A stretch of 64,000 nucleotides of DNA from positions 2,624,501 to 2,688,500 of the forward strand of contig NZ_CP060488.1 of the NCBI RefSeq assembly GCF_014334015.1, in the 5' to 3' direction. A model generated the notes under the pieces. The model saw nothing but the letters and a program-made list of their open reading frames with translations. It searched no databases and was not told the DNA's origin. This document shows positions 17,918-25,864 of the stretch, in pieces. The position numbers and the translations under genes were made by a program. Numbering within the stretch: position 1 is the stretch's first letter; each line of letters starts with the position of its first letter. The DNA comes from Bacteroides sp. M10. GTDB lineage: Bacteria > Bacteroidota > Bacteroidia > Bacteroidales > Bacteroidaceae.

Positions 17918-20188
17918 ATGAAGGCATTTAAACTACTTGCACTTACTTCTTGTGTCTTGCTTGCAGCGGGAAATGGAGTAGCGCAACAGAACTATTCAAA
18001 AAGTGAAGGATTATTGCAGTACGTCGATCCGTATATCGGATCCGGTTATCATGGACACGTCTTTGTTGGGACGAGTGTTCCGTATGGAATGGTACAGCTG
18101 GGTCCTACCAATATCCATAAAGGTTGGGACTGGTGTTCGGGTTATCATTATTCCGATAGTATTTTAATCGGCTTTTCACATACCCATTTGAGCGGTACGG
18201 GTTGTACTGACTTATGTGATATTCTCATCATGCCATTGAATGAGATCCGTACCCCCAGAGGCAATCAGGATGATATACGCGATGGGTATGCTTCCAGATA
18301 TTCTCATGCGAATGAAATCGCCCGTCCCGAATATTACTCTTTGCTTCTCGACCGTTACAACATCAAAGCCGAACTGACAGCTACAGATCGTGTAGGCTTC
18401 CATCGTTATACTTATCCCGAAGGAAAACCTGCTTCCATATTGATCGACTTACGTGAAGGAAACGGATCGAATGCTTACGACAGCTATATCCGTAAGGTAG
18501 ATGATTATACGGTAGAGGGGTATCGTTATGTGAGAGGCTGGAGTCCTTCCCGCAAAGTTTATTTTGTGTTGAAAAGTGATAAAAAGATAGAGCAGTTTAC
18601 TGCCTATGACGATAATGCCCCGCAACCTTGGGACCAACTGAAAGTGGCATCGGTGAAGAGTGTCCTTACTTTTGGTAACGTGAAAGAAGTGAAGATAAAA
18701 GTAGCTCTTTCTTCTGTCAGCTGTGACAACGCAGCGATGAACCTGCAATCCGAACTTACTCACTGGGATTTTGATAAGGTGGTGGATATGAGTGCCGCCC
18801 GATGGAACAAGCAACTGGAGAAGATGACAATAGAAACTGATGATGAGGCTTCCAAACGAGTGTTCTATACCGCCCATTATCATACTATGATTGCCCCTAC
18901 GCTTTTTTGCGATGTGAATGGAGAGTATAGAGGAATGAATGACATGATTTACACAGACCCGAAGAAAGCCAACTATACGACTCTTTCTTTATGGGATACC
19001 TACCGTGCATTAAATCCTTTGATGACTATTACTCAACCTGAAATGGTTGACCATGTAGTCAATTCGATGATTTCCATCTATCGTCAGCAGGACAAACTCC
19101 CTATCTGGCCTTTGATGAGTGGAGAGACCGATCAGATGCCGGGGTATAGCTCCGTGCCGGTGATTGCCGATGCATATCTGAAAGGATTTACCGGGTTCGA
19201 TGCGGAAGAAGCATTGCAAGCAATGATAGCTACAGCTACTTATGAAAAGCAGAAAGGAGTACCTTATGTAGTCAAAAAAGGCTATATCCCTGCCGACAAA
19301 GTTCATGAAGCTACTTCCATAGCCATGGAGTATGCAGTGGACGATTGGGGAATTGCCGCTATGGCACGTAAGATGGGAAAGGCAGAAGATGCTGAAACAT
19401 TCTCAAAGCGTGCTCATTATTACAAGAACTATTTTGATTCTTCTATCCATTTTATTCGTCCGAAACTGGAAGACGGTTCTTGGCGTACTCCTTACGATCC
19501 GGCACGTTCCATCCATACTGTTGGAGATTTCTGTGAAGGAAACGGATGGCAATATACTTTCTTTGCTCCACAAGACCCGTATGGGCTGATTGCCTTGTTT
19601 GGAGGTGACAAACCTTTTGCAACGAAGCTTGATGGTTTCTTTACCAACACCGACAGTATGGGCGAAGGAGCTTCGAGCGACATAACCGGATTGATCGGAC
19701 AATATGCGCATGGAAACGAACCGAGCCATCATGTTGCTTATCTTTATGCGTATGCCGGTGAACAATGGAAAACGGCGGAAAAGGTTCGTTTTATCATGAG
19801 TGATTTTTACACAGACCAACCAGACGGCATCATCGGTAATGAGGATTGTGGCCAAATGTCTGCCTGGTATCTTCTTTCATCTATGGGACTCTATCAGGTG
19901 AACCCATCGGATGGTGTATTTGTTTTCGGTAGCCCCTGTTTTAAGAAAGTAGAAATGAAGGTACGTGGTGGTAACACTTTTACTGTAGAAGCACCAAATA
20001 ACAGCAAAGAAAATATCTATATCCAGAAAGTGTATTTGAATGGCAAGCCTTATGATAAGAGTTATATCACTTATCAGGATATAATAAATGGCAGCACATT
20101 GAAGTTTGTAATGGGAAAAAAGCCTAATAAGAATTTTGGTAAGGCTCCGGCAAACAGACCAGTTGTTTTGAATAAGATAAATAGATAA
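17918..20188 (+). CDS. GH92 family exo-alpha-mannosidase
   Basis: 756 residues with signal peptide (LLAAGNGVAQ), hence periplasmic. The N-terminal beta domain starts YVDPYIGSGYHGH and includes GFSHTHLSGTGCTD; the (alpha/alpha)6 domain holds the conserved GH92 sites CEGNGWQY with glutamate 540 (general acid by analogy with BT3990) and NEDCGQMSAWY with aspartate 643 (part of the base pair); GNEPSHH is also present. GH92 enzymes are calcium-dependent inverting alpha-mannosidases that remove alpha-1,2/1,3 or other mannose residues from N-glycans or yeast mannan. It stands alone on + strand at the edge of the mannan PUL with its own promoter and terminator. Confidence 0.96.
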   Translation: MKAFKLLALTSCVLLAAGNGVAQQNYSKSEGLLQYVDPYIGSGYHGHVFVGTSVPYGMVQLGPTNIHKGWDWCSGYHYSDSILIGFSHTHLSGTGCTDLCDILIMPLNEIRTPRGNQDDIRDGYASRYSHANEIARPEYYSLLLDRYNIKAELTATDRVGFHRYTYPEGKPASILIDLREGNGSNAYDSYIRKVDDYTVEGYRYVRGWSPSRKVYFVLKSDKKIEQFTAYDDNAPQPWDQLKVASVKSVLTFGNVKEVKIKVALSSVSCDNAAMNLQSELTHWDFDKVVDMSAARWNKQLEKMTIETDDEASKRVFYTAHYHTMIAPTLFCDVNGEYRGMNDMIYTDPKKANYTTLSLWDTYRALNPLMTITQPEMVDHVVNSMISIYRQQDKLPIWPLMSGETDQMPGYSSVPVIADAYLKGFTGFDAEEALQAMIATATYEKQKGVPYVVKKGYIPADKVHEATSIAMEYAVDDWGIAAMARKMGKAEDAETFSKRAHYYKNYFDSSIHFIRPKLEDGSWRTPYDPARSIHTVGDFCEGNGWQYTFFAPQDPYGLIALFGGDKPFATKLDGFFTNTDSMGEGASSDITGLIGQYAHGNEPSHHVAYLYAYAGEQWKTAEKVRFIMSDFYTDQPDGIIGNEDCGQMSAWYLLSSMGLYQVNPSDGVFVFGSPCFKKVEMKVRGGNTFTVEAPNNSKENIYIQKVYLNGKPYDKSYITYQDIINGSTLKFVMGKKPNKNFGKAPANRPVVLNKINR

Positions 20189-20299
20189 AGATGACTTACT
20201 TATAAAAGACAGCTAATTATTGAAAGGAGGAAGAAGCCTCCGACAATGAAAGAATAAAGCTGGTTCTCAATATTCAATTCAGTTTTCAATAGGTATTAT

Positions 20300-20349
20300 A
20301 AGGCTTTCCGATTGTAGCATTTAATTCTGCTTCGGAAAGCTTTATTTTA
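20300..20349 (+). terminator. terminator after GH92
   Basis: GCTTTCCGA (20303-20311) pairs with TCGGAAAGC (20332-20340) around a 20-base loop, followed by TTTATTTTAT. It lies ~110 bp after the GH92 stop. Confidence 0.72.
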
Positions 20350-20436
20350 TACTAGAAACGGCTGAAAAGCAAATCCTTAACAAGAACTTACTGTTTTCAT
20401 CCGTTTTTGGGGATATAGTTTTAAGAAATAAGTTAG

Positions 20437-20487
20437 TCCTGATTACATCTTTCCTTTAAAAAAGAATGTAATCAGGATTATTTTTAT
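20437..20487. terminator. convergent bidirectional terminator
   Basis: TCCTGATTACAT (20437-20448) pairs perfectly with ATGTAATCAGGA (20466-20477); the + strand side is followed by TTATTTTTAT. It ends 3 bp from the GH130 stop codon region and can serve both the GH92 and GH130 transcripts. Confidence 0.75.
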
Positions 20488-20489
20488 AA

Positions 20490-21650
20490 CTATGGCAGCG
20501 GATCAGCCTTTGCCGGCCGTTTCGGATCATAAACGGCTACTCCTACTTTGGAGTCAGCACAACCATAATACAAATACCATTTGTTTTTGAAGTAGACCAT
20601 TCCTTCGATAAATACGGTTCCATCCACATATTGCCCACTCTTTTCAAAGCTGTCCATCGGGCGGAAGAACGGTTCGTCGAGACGGGTGATAAAGCGGGTA
20701 GGATCATTGGCGTCGAAGAGCGCTTGTCCGGCAGCATAGACATTGGCGGTATAGCGTTTGTCACCTCTTCCTGAATGGTTCTTACCATTATAAAGAAGGA
20801 CGATTCCTTTCGGAGTGTAGATAGCTGGAGGCCCACATTCGGTGAGATGGCTGTCAAAGTAGCCGTCACGGGGAGAAAACAGCTTTTTTAGGGAGCCGTC
20901 AATGTTGACAATCGGTGTCCAGTGGATTAAGTCATCGGAAGTAGCTGCGAATACATGCTCTTCTCCCCAGTACATAAAGTATTTCCCGTTGATTTTCTTG
21001 ATAATCTGCTTCCCTTTAACAACTTCGGTCAGGATAGAGCCGGACTTACAACCCAGGTTGAAGAACTTTCCATCAAATGCTTTGGCAAAAGCAGGACCGT
21101 GTTTTGTCCAGTCTTTTAGGTTGCGAGAGGTCGCTACTGCCAGGCGAGGCACATGGCGATTCCATTGGGTGTACATCATTACATATAATCCGTCATCGGT
21201 TACGGCAATTCGTGGGTCTTCGCAGCCGCCGGGCCATTCCAACTCTTTTTGTGAATCATTATCCGGATAGAATACAGGAGTCTTTTCCCGTTGGAAATGT
21301 GTGCCGTCGGTAGAAGTGGCATAACCGAGACGGGAAGTCCGGTGTCCGATACCGACACCTGATTTATCTTCTGCACGGTATAACACGACAATCTCACCAT
21401 TGTAGAGTGTAGCAGCCGGATTGAATGTATCGTTCGATTCCCACGCAATAGAATCTTTGGTCAATGGACAGTAAAACTTGGTGTTTTCTATAGGAGATAT
21501 TACCGGATTGACATTCTTTGGACGTTCAAAACCACCGAAGGCCCAATCGGGTAATTGGTTCTCTTTATGGTTGGAAGACTGTCCGTAGACAGTACAAGTC
21601 ATCATGGTTGTAGTAAGTAGGAATAAAAAAGTTGATTTCATATTGTTCAT
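20490..21650 (-). CDS. GH130 family beta-1,2-mannosidase (or mannoside phosphorylase)
   Basis: 386 residues with a signal peptide (LFLLTTTMMTCTVYGQ), so exported. The five-bladed propeller signatures of GH130 are clear: NDTFNPAATLYNGEIVVLYRAED, GYATSTDGTHF and WPGGCEDPRIAV (E144-D145). Exported GH130 members in mannan loci, as described for B. thetaiotaomicron BT3780 and a B. ovatus homologue, are hydrolases removing beta-1,2-mannose caps of Candida-type mannan, whereas cytosolic members are phosphorylases; export here favours the hydrolase. It is the promoter-distal gene of the - strand block but is separated from GH125 by 495 bp of structured DNA, so it may be expressed separately. M4 is an alternative start. 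Confidence 0.92.
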   Translation of the reverse strand: MNNMKSTFLFLLTTTMMTCTVYGQSSNHKENQLPDWAFGGFERPKNVNPVISPIENTKFYCPLTKDSIAWESNDTFNPAATLYNGEIVVLYRAEDKSGVGIGHRTSRLGYATSTDGTHFQREKTPVFYPDNDSQKELEWPGGCEDPRIAVTDDGLYVMMYTQWNRHVPRLAVATSRNLKDWTKHGPAFAKAFDGKFFNLGCKSGSILTEVVKGKQIIKKINGKYFMYWGEEHVFAATSDDLIHWTPIVNIDGSLKKLFSPRDGYFDSHLTECGPPAIYTPKGIVLLYNGKNHSGRGDKRYTANVYAAGQALFDANDPTRFITRLDEPFFRPMDSFEKSGQYVDGTVFIEGMVYFKNKWYLYYGCADSKVGVAVYDPKRPAKADPLP

Positions 21651-22145
21651 ATTATATGGGGCATTTATTTTTTAGGAGTCATATACTCTCTACATATAAA
21701 TTGGAAAATAAATAAAATGCTGTCATCTGTCACCTGATTGGATATAAATGATTGATTATAAATATACTGCAGTGTGACAGCATGATGTGATGGCAAGGTG
21801 ACGACAACTTTGCTGTCACCTTGTCGAAAGTAAGGATTTTATTGCTTCTCTGCTATGTGGGTATTTATTTCTCTATCCGGAGCGGTATTCAAGGATTATC
21901 AGACTATTACGGAAGAGAGAGTTTCAGTACTTGAAACTAAAAGTTCTATTGCTTGAAACTTTTGTTTCGTCAGCGGGAAACTTTAGTTTCATCGGTGAGA
22001 AACTCTAGTTTCTCTTACTTGAAACTGTGGTTTCAAAGGCGTGAAACTAAAGTTCTTCAACCTTGAAACTACTTTGGAAGCGTAAGCTTCAAGGTTAGAA
22101 ACAGTTATCTCATAAGCAGGAATACAATAAAAACATAATAGAAGA
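21651..22145. other. gene-free region with structured repeats between GH125 and GH130
   Basis: 495 bp without coding potential on either strand. Its left part carries overlapping inverted repeats: CAAGGTGAC (21794-21802) pairs with GTCACCTTG (21815-21823), while GTGACAGCA (21774-21782) can instead pair with TGCTGTCAC (21811-21819), so two hairpins are mutually exclusive. Its right part is the 22-bp palindromic array listed separately. No TAnnTTTG box was found just upstream of GH130. Confidence 0.7.
21920..22103. repeat. 22-bp-period array of GAAACT/AGTTTC half-sites
   Basis: GAAACT begins at 21933, 21955, 21977, 21999, 22021, 22043 and 22065: seven copies with exactly 22 bp between each. 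Facing half-sites AGTTTC or close variants start at 21920, 21941/42, 21963, 21985, 22007, 22029 and 22050/51. The unit is AGTTTC-N7/8-GAAACT-N2, so each half-site can pair with its left or its right neighbour. A degenerate tail (CTTCAAGG, GAAACAG at 22098) follows. Spacer bases differ between units, so selection seems to act on the half-sites. Not CRISPR: no spacers of constant length ~30 and no cas genes. Confidence 0.85.
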
Positions 22146-23591
22146 CTATTGAATACTATTCAGTAAGTCTACCTTTCCTTCATTCACGAGTTTTAGGATT
22201 AGTTCTCCGAACAGCGTATTTTGCCATGCAAACCAAGAACGAGTAAAGTTTTTCGGGTCGTTCTTGTGGAAAGATTCATGCATGAACCCTGTTCCGGCAT
22301 CCGTATCCATCAGCATTTTGATGCAGGTCTTGATTTCTGCGTCGTTTTGACTGGTGAATGCTTTCATCATAATACTCATGGGCCAAATCATATCATATCC
22401 GATGTGCGGACCGCCAATTCCTTCGCCGGCAGTACCTTTGAAGAAGTAAGGATTATCTTCGCTCCATACAAACTTACGGGTATTCTGATAGATAGGATCG
22501 TTCACTTTCACATCCCCAAGATAAGGCAGGGCAATGAGACTCGGCACATTGGCATCATCCATTAACAGTTGATTGCCGAAACCGTCCACTTCGAAAGCAT
22601 AGATTTTGCCATATTTCGGATGATTGTAAACCGCATACTTTTTCAGGGCTGCTTCCACTTCGTTAGACAGTGTAGTACATTCTTTAGCTAAATCAGGTTT
22701 CTTGTTGACCGTATTCAGAATTTCGGCAGCTTTGCGCAATGAAGTTACAGCAAAGAAGTTGGACGGAACGAGAAACTGGAAAGTTGTAGCATCATCCGAA
22801 GGACGGAAAGCAGAAGCAATCAGTCCGACCGGCTTTACAGGATTACCCCAGCCGTCGTTGGTCATCGTATCGAGTGCACGTTCCGTTTTACGTTGGAAAC
22901 GATAAGGACCTTTCGGATCTTCTTTTCGTTGCTGTTCCTTAAACGTTTTCAGAACCTTGGCGATGGCTGTAAGCCATTCGTCGGAGAATATACTGGCATC
23001 TCCCGTCGTCTTCCAGTAATGATAAGCGAGACGGATAGGATAACAGAGCGAGTCGATTTCCCATTTGCGTTCGTGCAGTTCGGGCTTCATGTCCGTAAGG
23101 TCGCTCATCCATTCGCCGCCTTCGGAATTCATGTTGAAAGCATTGGCATACGGGTCGATATTGATACACTTGAACTGACGTTTGATAACGCCGGCGAGCA
23201 TTTTTTTCAGTTCTGCGTCTTTGTTGGCGAGTTGCACGTAAGGCCATACTTGTGCACCCGAATCGCGCAACCACATGGCGTGGATGTCACCAGTATAAAC
23301 AAACGTATCATCTTTACCGTCAAAATGAACAGTAGTATCCAGTGTGTTCGGGAAACAGTTTTCGAACATCCATGCCAAGCGGGCATTCGTCAGAAGTTGC
23401 TTGATATGCGCAATCTGTTGTTCCACAGCTTGCGAGACAAACAGACGTTTCGATGCTTCCGGACGGTTCGTCTGATAGTTGTTGATTTTGGTATTATCTT
23501 GTTGGATGACAAAATCACTGTTTGTTATAGCCTGCATATTGCTAGCACCCAAGAGTGCTATGGACAAACAAAAGGCTTTAGTTATATTCAT
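22146..23591 (-). CDS. GH125 family exo-alpha-1,6-mannosidase
   Basis: 481 residues. An N-terminal signal peptide (FCLSIALLGASNMQA) gives a periplasmic enzyme. The (alpha/alpha)6 barrel signature is YTGDIHAMWLRDSGAQVWPY (around residues 99-118), with INIDPYANAFN, KYEIDSLCYP-like EIDSLCYPIRLAYHYW, and the late GEGIGGPHIGYDMIWPMSI and ARSWFAWQN-like SWFAWQNTLFGELIL, all typical of GH125. Members are inverting alpha-1,6-mannosidases acting on debranched mannan backbone or N-glycan core. It follows GH76 by 59 bp on the same strand. Assignment is firm. Confidence 0.94.
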   Translation of the reverse strand: MNITKAFCLSIALLGASNMQAITNSDFVIQQDNTKINNYQTNRPEASKRLFVSQAVEQQIAHIKQLLTNARLAWMFENCFPNTLDTTVHFDGKDDTFVYTGDIHAMWLRDSGAQVWPYVQLANKDAELKKMLAGVIKRQFKCINIDPYANAFNMNSEGGEWMSDLTDMKPELHERKWEIDSLCYPIRLAYHYWKTTGDASIFSDEWLTAIAKVLKTFKEQQRKEDPKGPYRFQRKTERALDTMTNDGWGNPVKPVGLIASAFRPSDDATTFQFLVPSNFFAVTSLRKAAEILNTVNKKPDLAKECTTLSNEVEAALKKYAVYNHPKYGKIYAFEVDGFGNQLLMDDANVPSLIALPYLGDVKVNDPIYQNTRKFVWSEDNPYFFKGTAGEGIGGPHIGYDMIWPMSIMMKAFTSQNDAEIKTCIKMLMDTDAGTGFMHESFHKNDPKNFTRSWFAWQNTLFGELILKLVNEGKVDLLNSIQ

Positions 23592-23650
23592 GGTAATAGT
23601 CTTTTTTTGTTGATTAGTATTGATTATGAAAGTGTTGCGGAGAAGAAGTG

Positions 23651-24808
23651 TTAAATCTCTGCAAAGAATTCAATCAGACAGGCATTGTCGAGCAGCCATT
23701 TATACTGCTCCTTGTTGTGTCCCGACCAATCCCTGCCTAATAATCCGTTTTCATCCCGGTAGTTTTCCCAGGCGTGAAGCGCATTCTCCACCATCGCATC
23801 GACATACGCAGGATTCTTGTCAATCTTGTACAGAGCTTTCAGTCCTCTGAACAGAATCACGTTAAACCAGGCCATGTCTTTATGCACTTTGACAGTCGGG
23901 TCTTTTTTATCGGCTTTTGTGCGGAAAAAGGCATCTGTTCCTGCGGCTGTTTGCTGTGCATCGCGCAAATACTGTTCATCTCCTGTTTCCTCATAGAGTA
24001 ATACACCCGCCTGAATCATCTGTCCACTGTTGTAGGCGTACTTCTCTTTGGAAACTTTCCCTTTCAGGTTGATGTTATCCCAGTAAAGATGGTCGATAGG
24101 GTCGCATAGATGCTTTTTCGTCCAGGCATACGTCTCTTTTGCTTTTTCGAGGTATTTGGTATTCTTCGTCAGCCGGTACAACTTGACGCCGAGCACAGTA
24201 GACGGTGCATTGGAACAAGTATGTTTCGCTTCCTTCTGCTGTTCACACCAAAAGATGCCACCATCTATCTCGTCGCTCCATCCACTGTAGATATATTGAT
24301 ACAATGCAACGGCTTTTTCCAAAGATGCAGGCTTGTGAGTCAGTTGGTAATAATCGCAGTAATCCAGTGCAATCCAGATGTTATCGTCATAATAACGTCC
24401 GTGCTGCCCGTACTTGGTGGGGTATGACTGATAACAGGCCGGCAGGCGGCTGTTATCCCAATACTGTTCCATCCCCGGTAGAATTCTTTTCTCGAGAATC
24501 TTTTTGTACTTCTTGTTTCCGGTCACTTTGTACAAAGCCACACAACCCGACATCATCCCCGAATACGGCCATAGAAAAGAAGCCTTCAGCATTCCGTTCT
24601 GCTGCGTTCCGCCCGCCAGATAAGTAATTTTTTGGTCGGGATTGACAGGATACGTTTCTGTTAGTAGTCCGTCATTCGTCTGATAGAGATTCAATACATT
24701 AGATAGAATCGAGTCGGCAATAGAAAGATAACGGGTATTTCCCGGTGTCTTTCCCACTGCGGAAGTAAGGCAAAATAACATACAGGCTACAAAACATATA
24801 TTTCTCAT
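23651..24808 (-). CDS. GH76 family endo-alpha-1,6-mannanase, periplasmic
   Basis: 385 residues with cleavable signal peptide ([14 protein letters not shown]). The catalytic aspartate pair of GH76 is D141-D142 in [16 protein letters not shown], and [28 protein letters not shown] is the matching second half of the (alpha/alpha)6 barrel. GH76 cuts the alpha-1,6-mannan backbone internally with retention. Unlike the second GH76 of this locus (35841-37232), it has no lipoprotein signal and probably works in the periplasm on imported, debranched oligosaccharides. Located between GH125 and the phosphatase-like gene with gaps of 52-59 bp, so one transcript is likely. Confidence 0.93.
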   Translation of the reverse strand: MRNICFVACMLFCLTSAVGKTPGNTRYLSIADSILSNVLNLYQTNDGLLTETYPVNPDQKITYLAGGTQQNGMLKASFLWPYSGMMSGCVALYKVTGNKKYKKILEKRILPGMEQYWDNSRLPACYQSYPTKYGQHGRYYDDNIWIALDYCDYYQLTHKPASLEKAVALYQYIYSGWSDEIDGGIFWCEQQKEAKHTCSNAPSTVLGVKLYRLTKNTKYLEKAKETYAWTKKHLCDPIDHLYWDNINLKGKVSKEKYAYNSGQMIQAGVLLYEETGDEQYLRDAQQTAAGTDAFFRTKADKKDPTVKVHKDMAWFNVILFRGLKALYKIDKNPAYVDAMVENALHAWENYRDENGLLGRDWSGHNKEQYKWLLDNACLIEFFAEI

Positions 24809-24860
24809 AGGAATATCGGGTTGTGTGGTGAAACTTTCAGGTTATAACTAGATACAAAGA

Positions 24861-25811
24861 TTATTTCTGCTGACGCTGGTCAAATTCCAGTTCCACCTTT
24901 ACGGGGAAATGGTCTGAAGGAGTGCGCGCCTGATAAGTCTTGATGTCGATTTCTTCCGGGCAATCGTTCGCCTGCTTCTTTTCTCCCTTGCCTACGATGC
25001 TGCGGTAAGTATCCGTCAGCACACCATATCTTTTCACTAGGAAAGACGGAGAAACGAATACATGGTCGATACGGCTTTCCGTAAAGCTGTTCGGGTCGAA
25101 GTCGTTGAACGTGCCGTTGATAGCATAGCGGAAGCCGGCCTTCTCGTAAGAGTCGCACAACACCCCTTTGCTCACAAAAGCATCATAAGACTGGTGGGTC
25201 TGGTCGACATTGAAGTCTCCCGTCAGGATGGCCGGAAGCTCTTTGTCTTTGCCAAGTTCTTTCATCTTGTCCTGTACGAGGAACGCACTTTCCACGCGTG
25301 CTTTCTTGCCGATATGGTCCATGTGCAGGTTGAAGAAAAGGAATTCGAAGCCGGTATCCTTGCATTTGAAGTGTCCCCAACTGCAAATACGAGGCAACAC
25401 GGCATCCCATCCTTTGCTCGGCACGTCGGGAGTTTCCGATAACCAGAAATCACCTTTCTCTATCACATCAAACTTGTCTGTGCGATAGAAAATAGCAGAA
25501 TGTTCACCTTTCTCTTTGCCGTCGTCGCGGCCTACACCGATATAATCATAACCGGGTAATGCTTCTTTCATATCTTTCAGTTGATGAATAAAGCACTCCT
25601 GCGTGCCGAAAATATCGAAATCGTGGTATTGCACTATTTGGGCAATGACCGGGTAACGTTGTCCCCAACCGTTTCCGTTGATTGAATCGCCACCGTTGGC
25701 GTTTCTCAAATTGTAGGAGGCAACGGTGATAGAAGTAGGCTGATAGTTACTTTGGCAACCGCAAAAGACGATCGCAACAAGGGCAATTAGTAAAAGGCTT
25801 TTCAGTTTCAT
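24861..25811 (-). CDS. endonuclease/exonuclease/phosphatase (EEP) superfamily lipoprotein
   Basis: 316 residues. Lipobox ends at cysteine 19 (VFCGC); the residues after it (QSNYQP) are not acidic, so retention inside the periplasm is more likely than surface display. EEP motifs are complete: SYNLRN, FGTQE, FFNLHMDHIG, LTGDFNVD, SRIDHVFVS and TPSDHFPV, with the metal ligands and catalytic histidine and aspartate of the DNase I/phosphatase fold. The fold hydrolyses phosphate esters; in a mannan locus the likely target is mannose-phosphate in phosphomannan, as proposed for homologues. Located between GH92 and GH76. Nuclease activity cannot be excluded, but the neighbourhood argues against it. 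Confidence 0.88.
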   Translation of the reverse strand: MKLKSLLLIALVAIVFCGCQSNYQPTSITVASYNLRNANGGDSINGNGWGQRYPVIAQIVQYHDFDIFGTQECFIHQLKDMKEALPGYDYIGVGRDDGKEKGEHSAIFYRTDKFDVIEKGDFWLSETPDVPSKGWDAVLPRICSWGHFKCKDTGFEFLFFNLHMDHIGKKARVESAFLVQDKMKELGKDKELPAILTGDFNVDQTHQSYDAFVSKGVLCDSYEKAGFRYAINGTFNDFDPNSFTESRIDHVFVSPSFLVKRYGVLTDTYRSIVGKGEKKQANDCPEEIDIKTYQARTPSDHFPVKVELEFDQRQQK

Positions 25812-25864
25812 GTTTTTATAGTTTGTTTGGTAGATAATTCATTGATCTCCAAAAGTACAATATT

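Larger units (their letters stand above)
20189..20489. other. gene-free spacer between convergent genes
   Basis: 301 bp between the + strand GH92 stop and the - strand GH130 stop. It holds the two terminator hairpins listed separately and a small GGAGG/CCTCC hairpin near 20226-20241. No coding signal or RNA gene was seen. From memory, in B. thetaiotaomicron several genes (a GH38 and glycosyltransferase-like genes) lie at this place; they are absent here. Confidence 0.6.

Noticed and set aside
21920..22103. CRISPR array
   Set aside because: Conserved parts are only 6 bases, unit is 22 bp, there are no ~30-bp unique spacers and no cas genes in the window.
22893..23654. + strand 253-codon open frame antisense to GH125
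   Set aside because: The opposite strand encodes a well-supported GH125; the antisense translation has no signal or domain.
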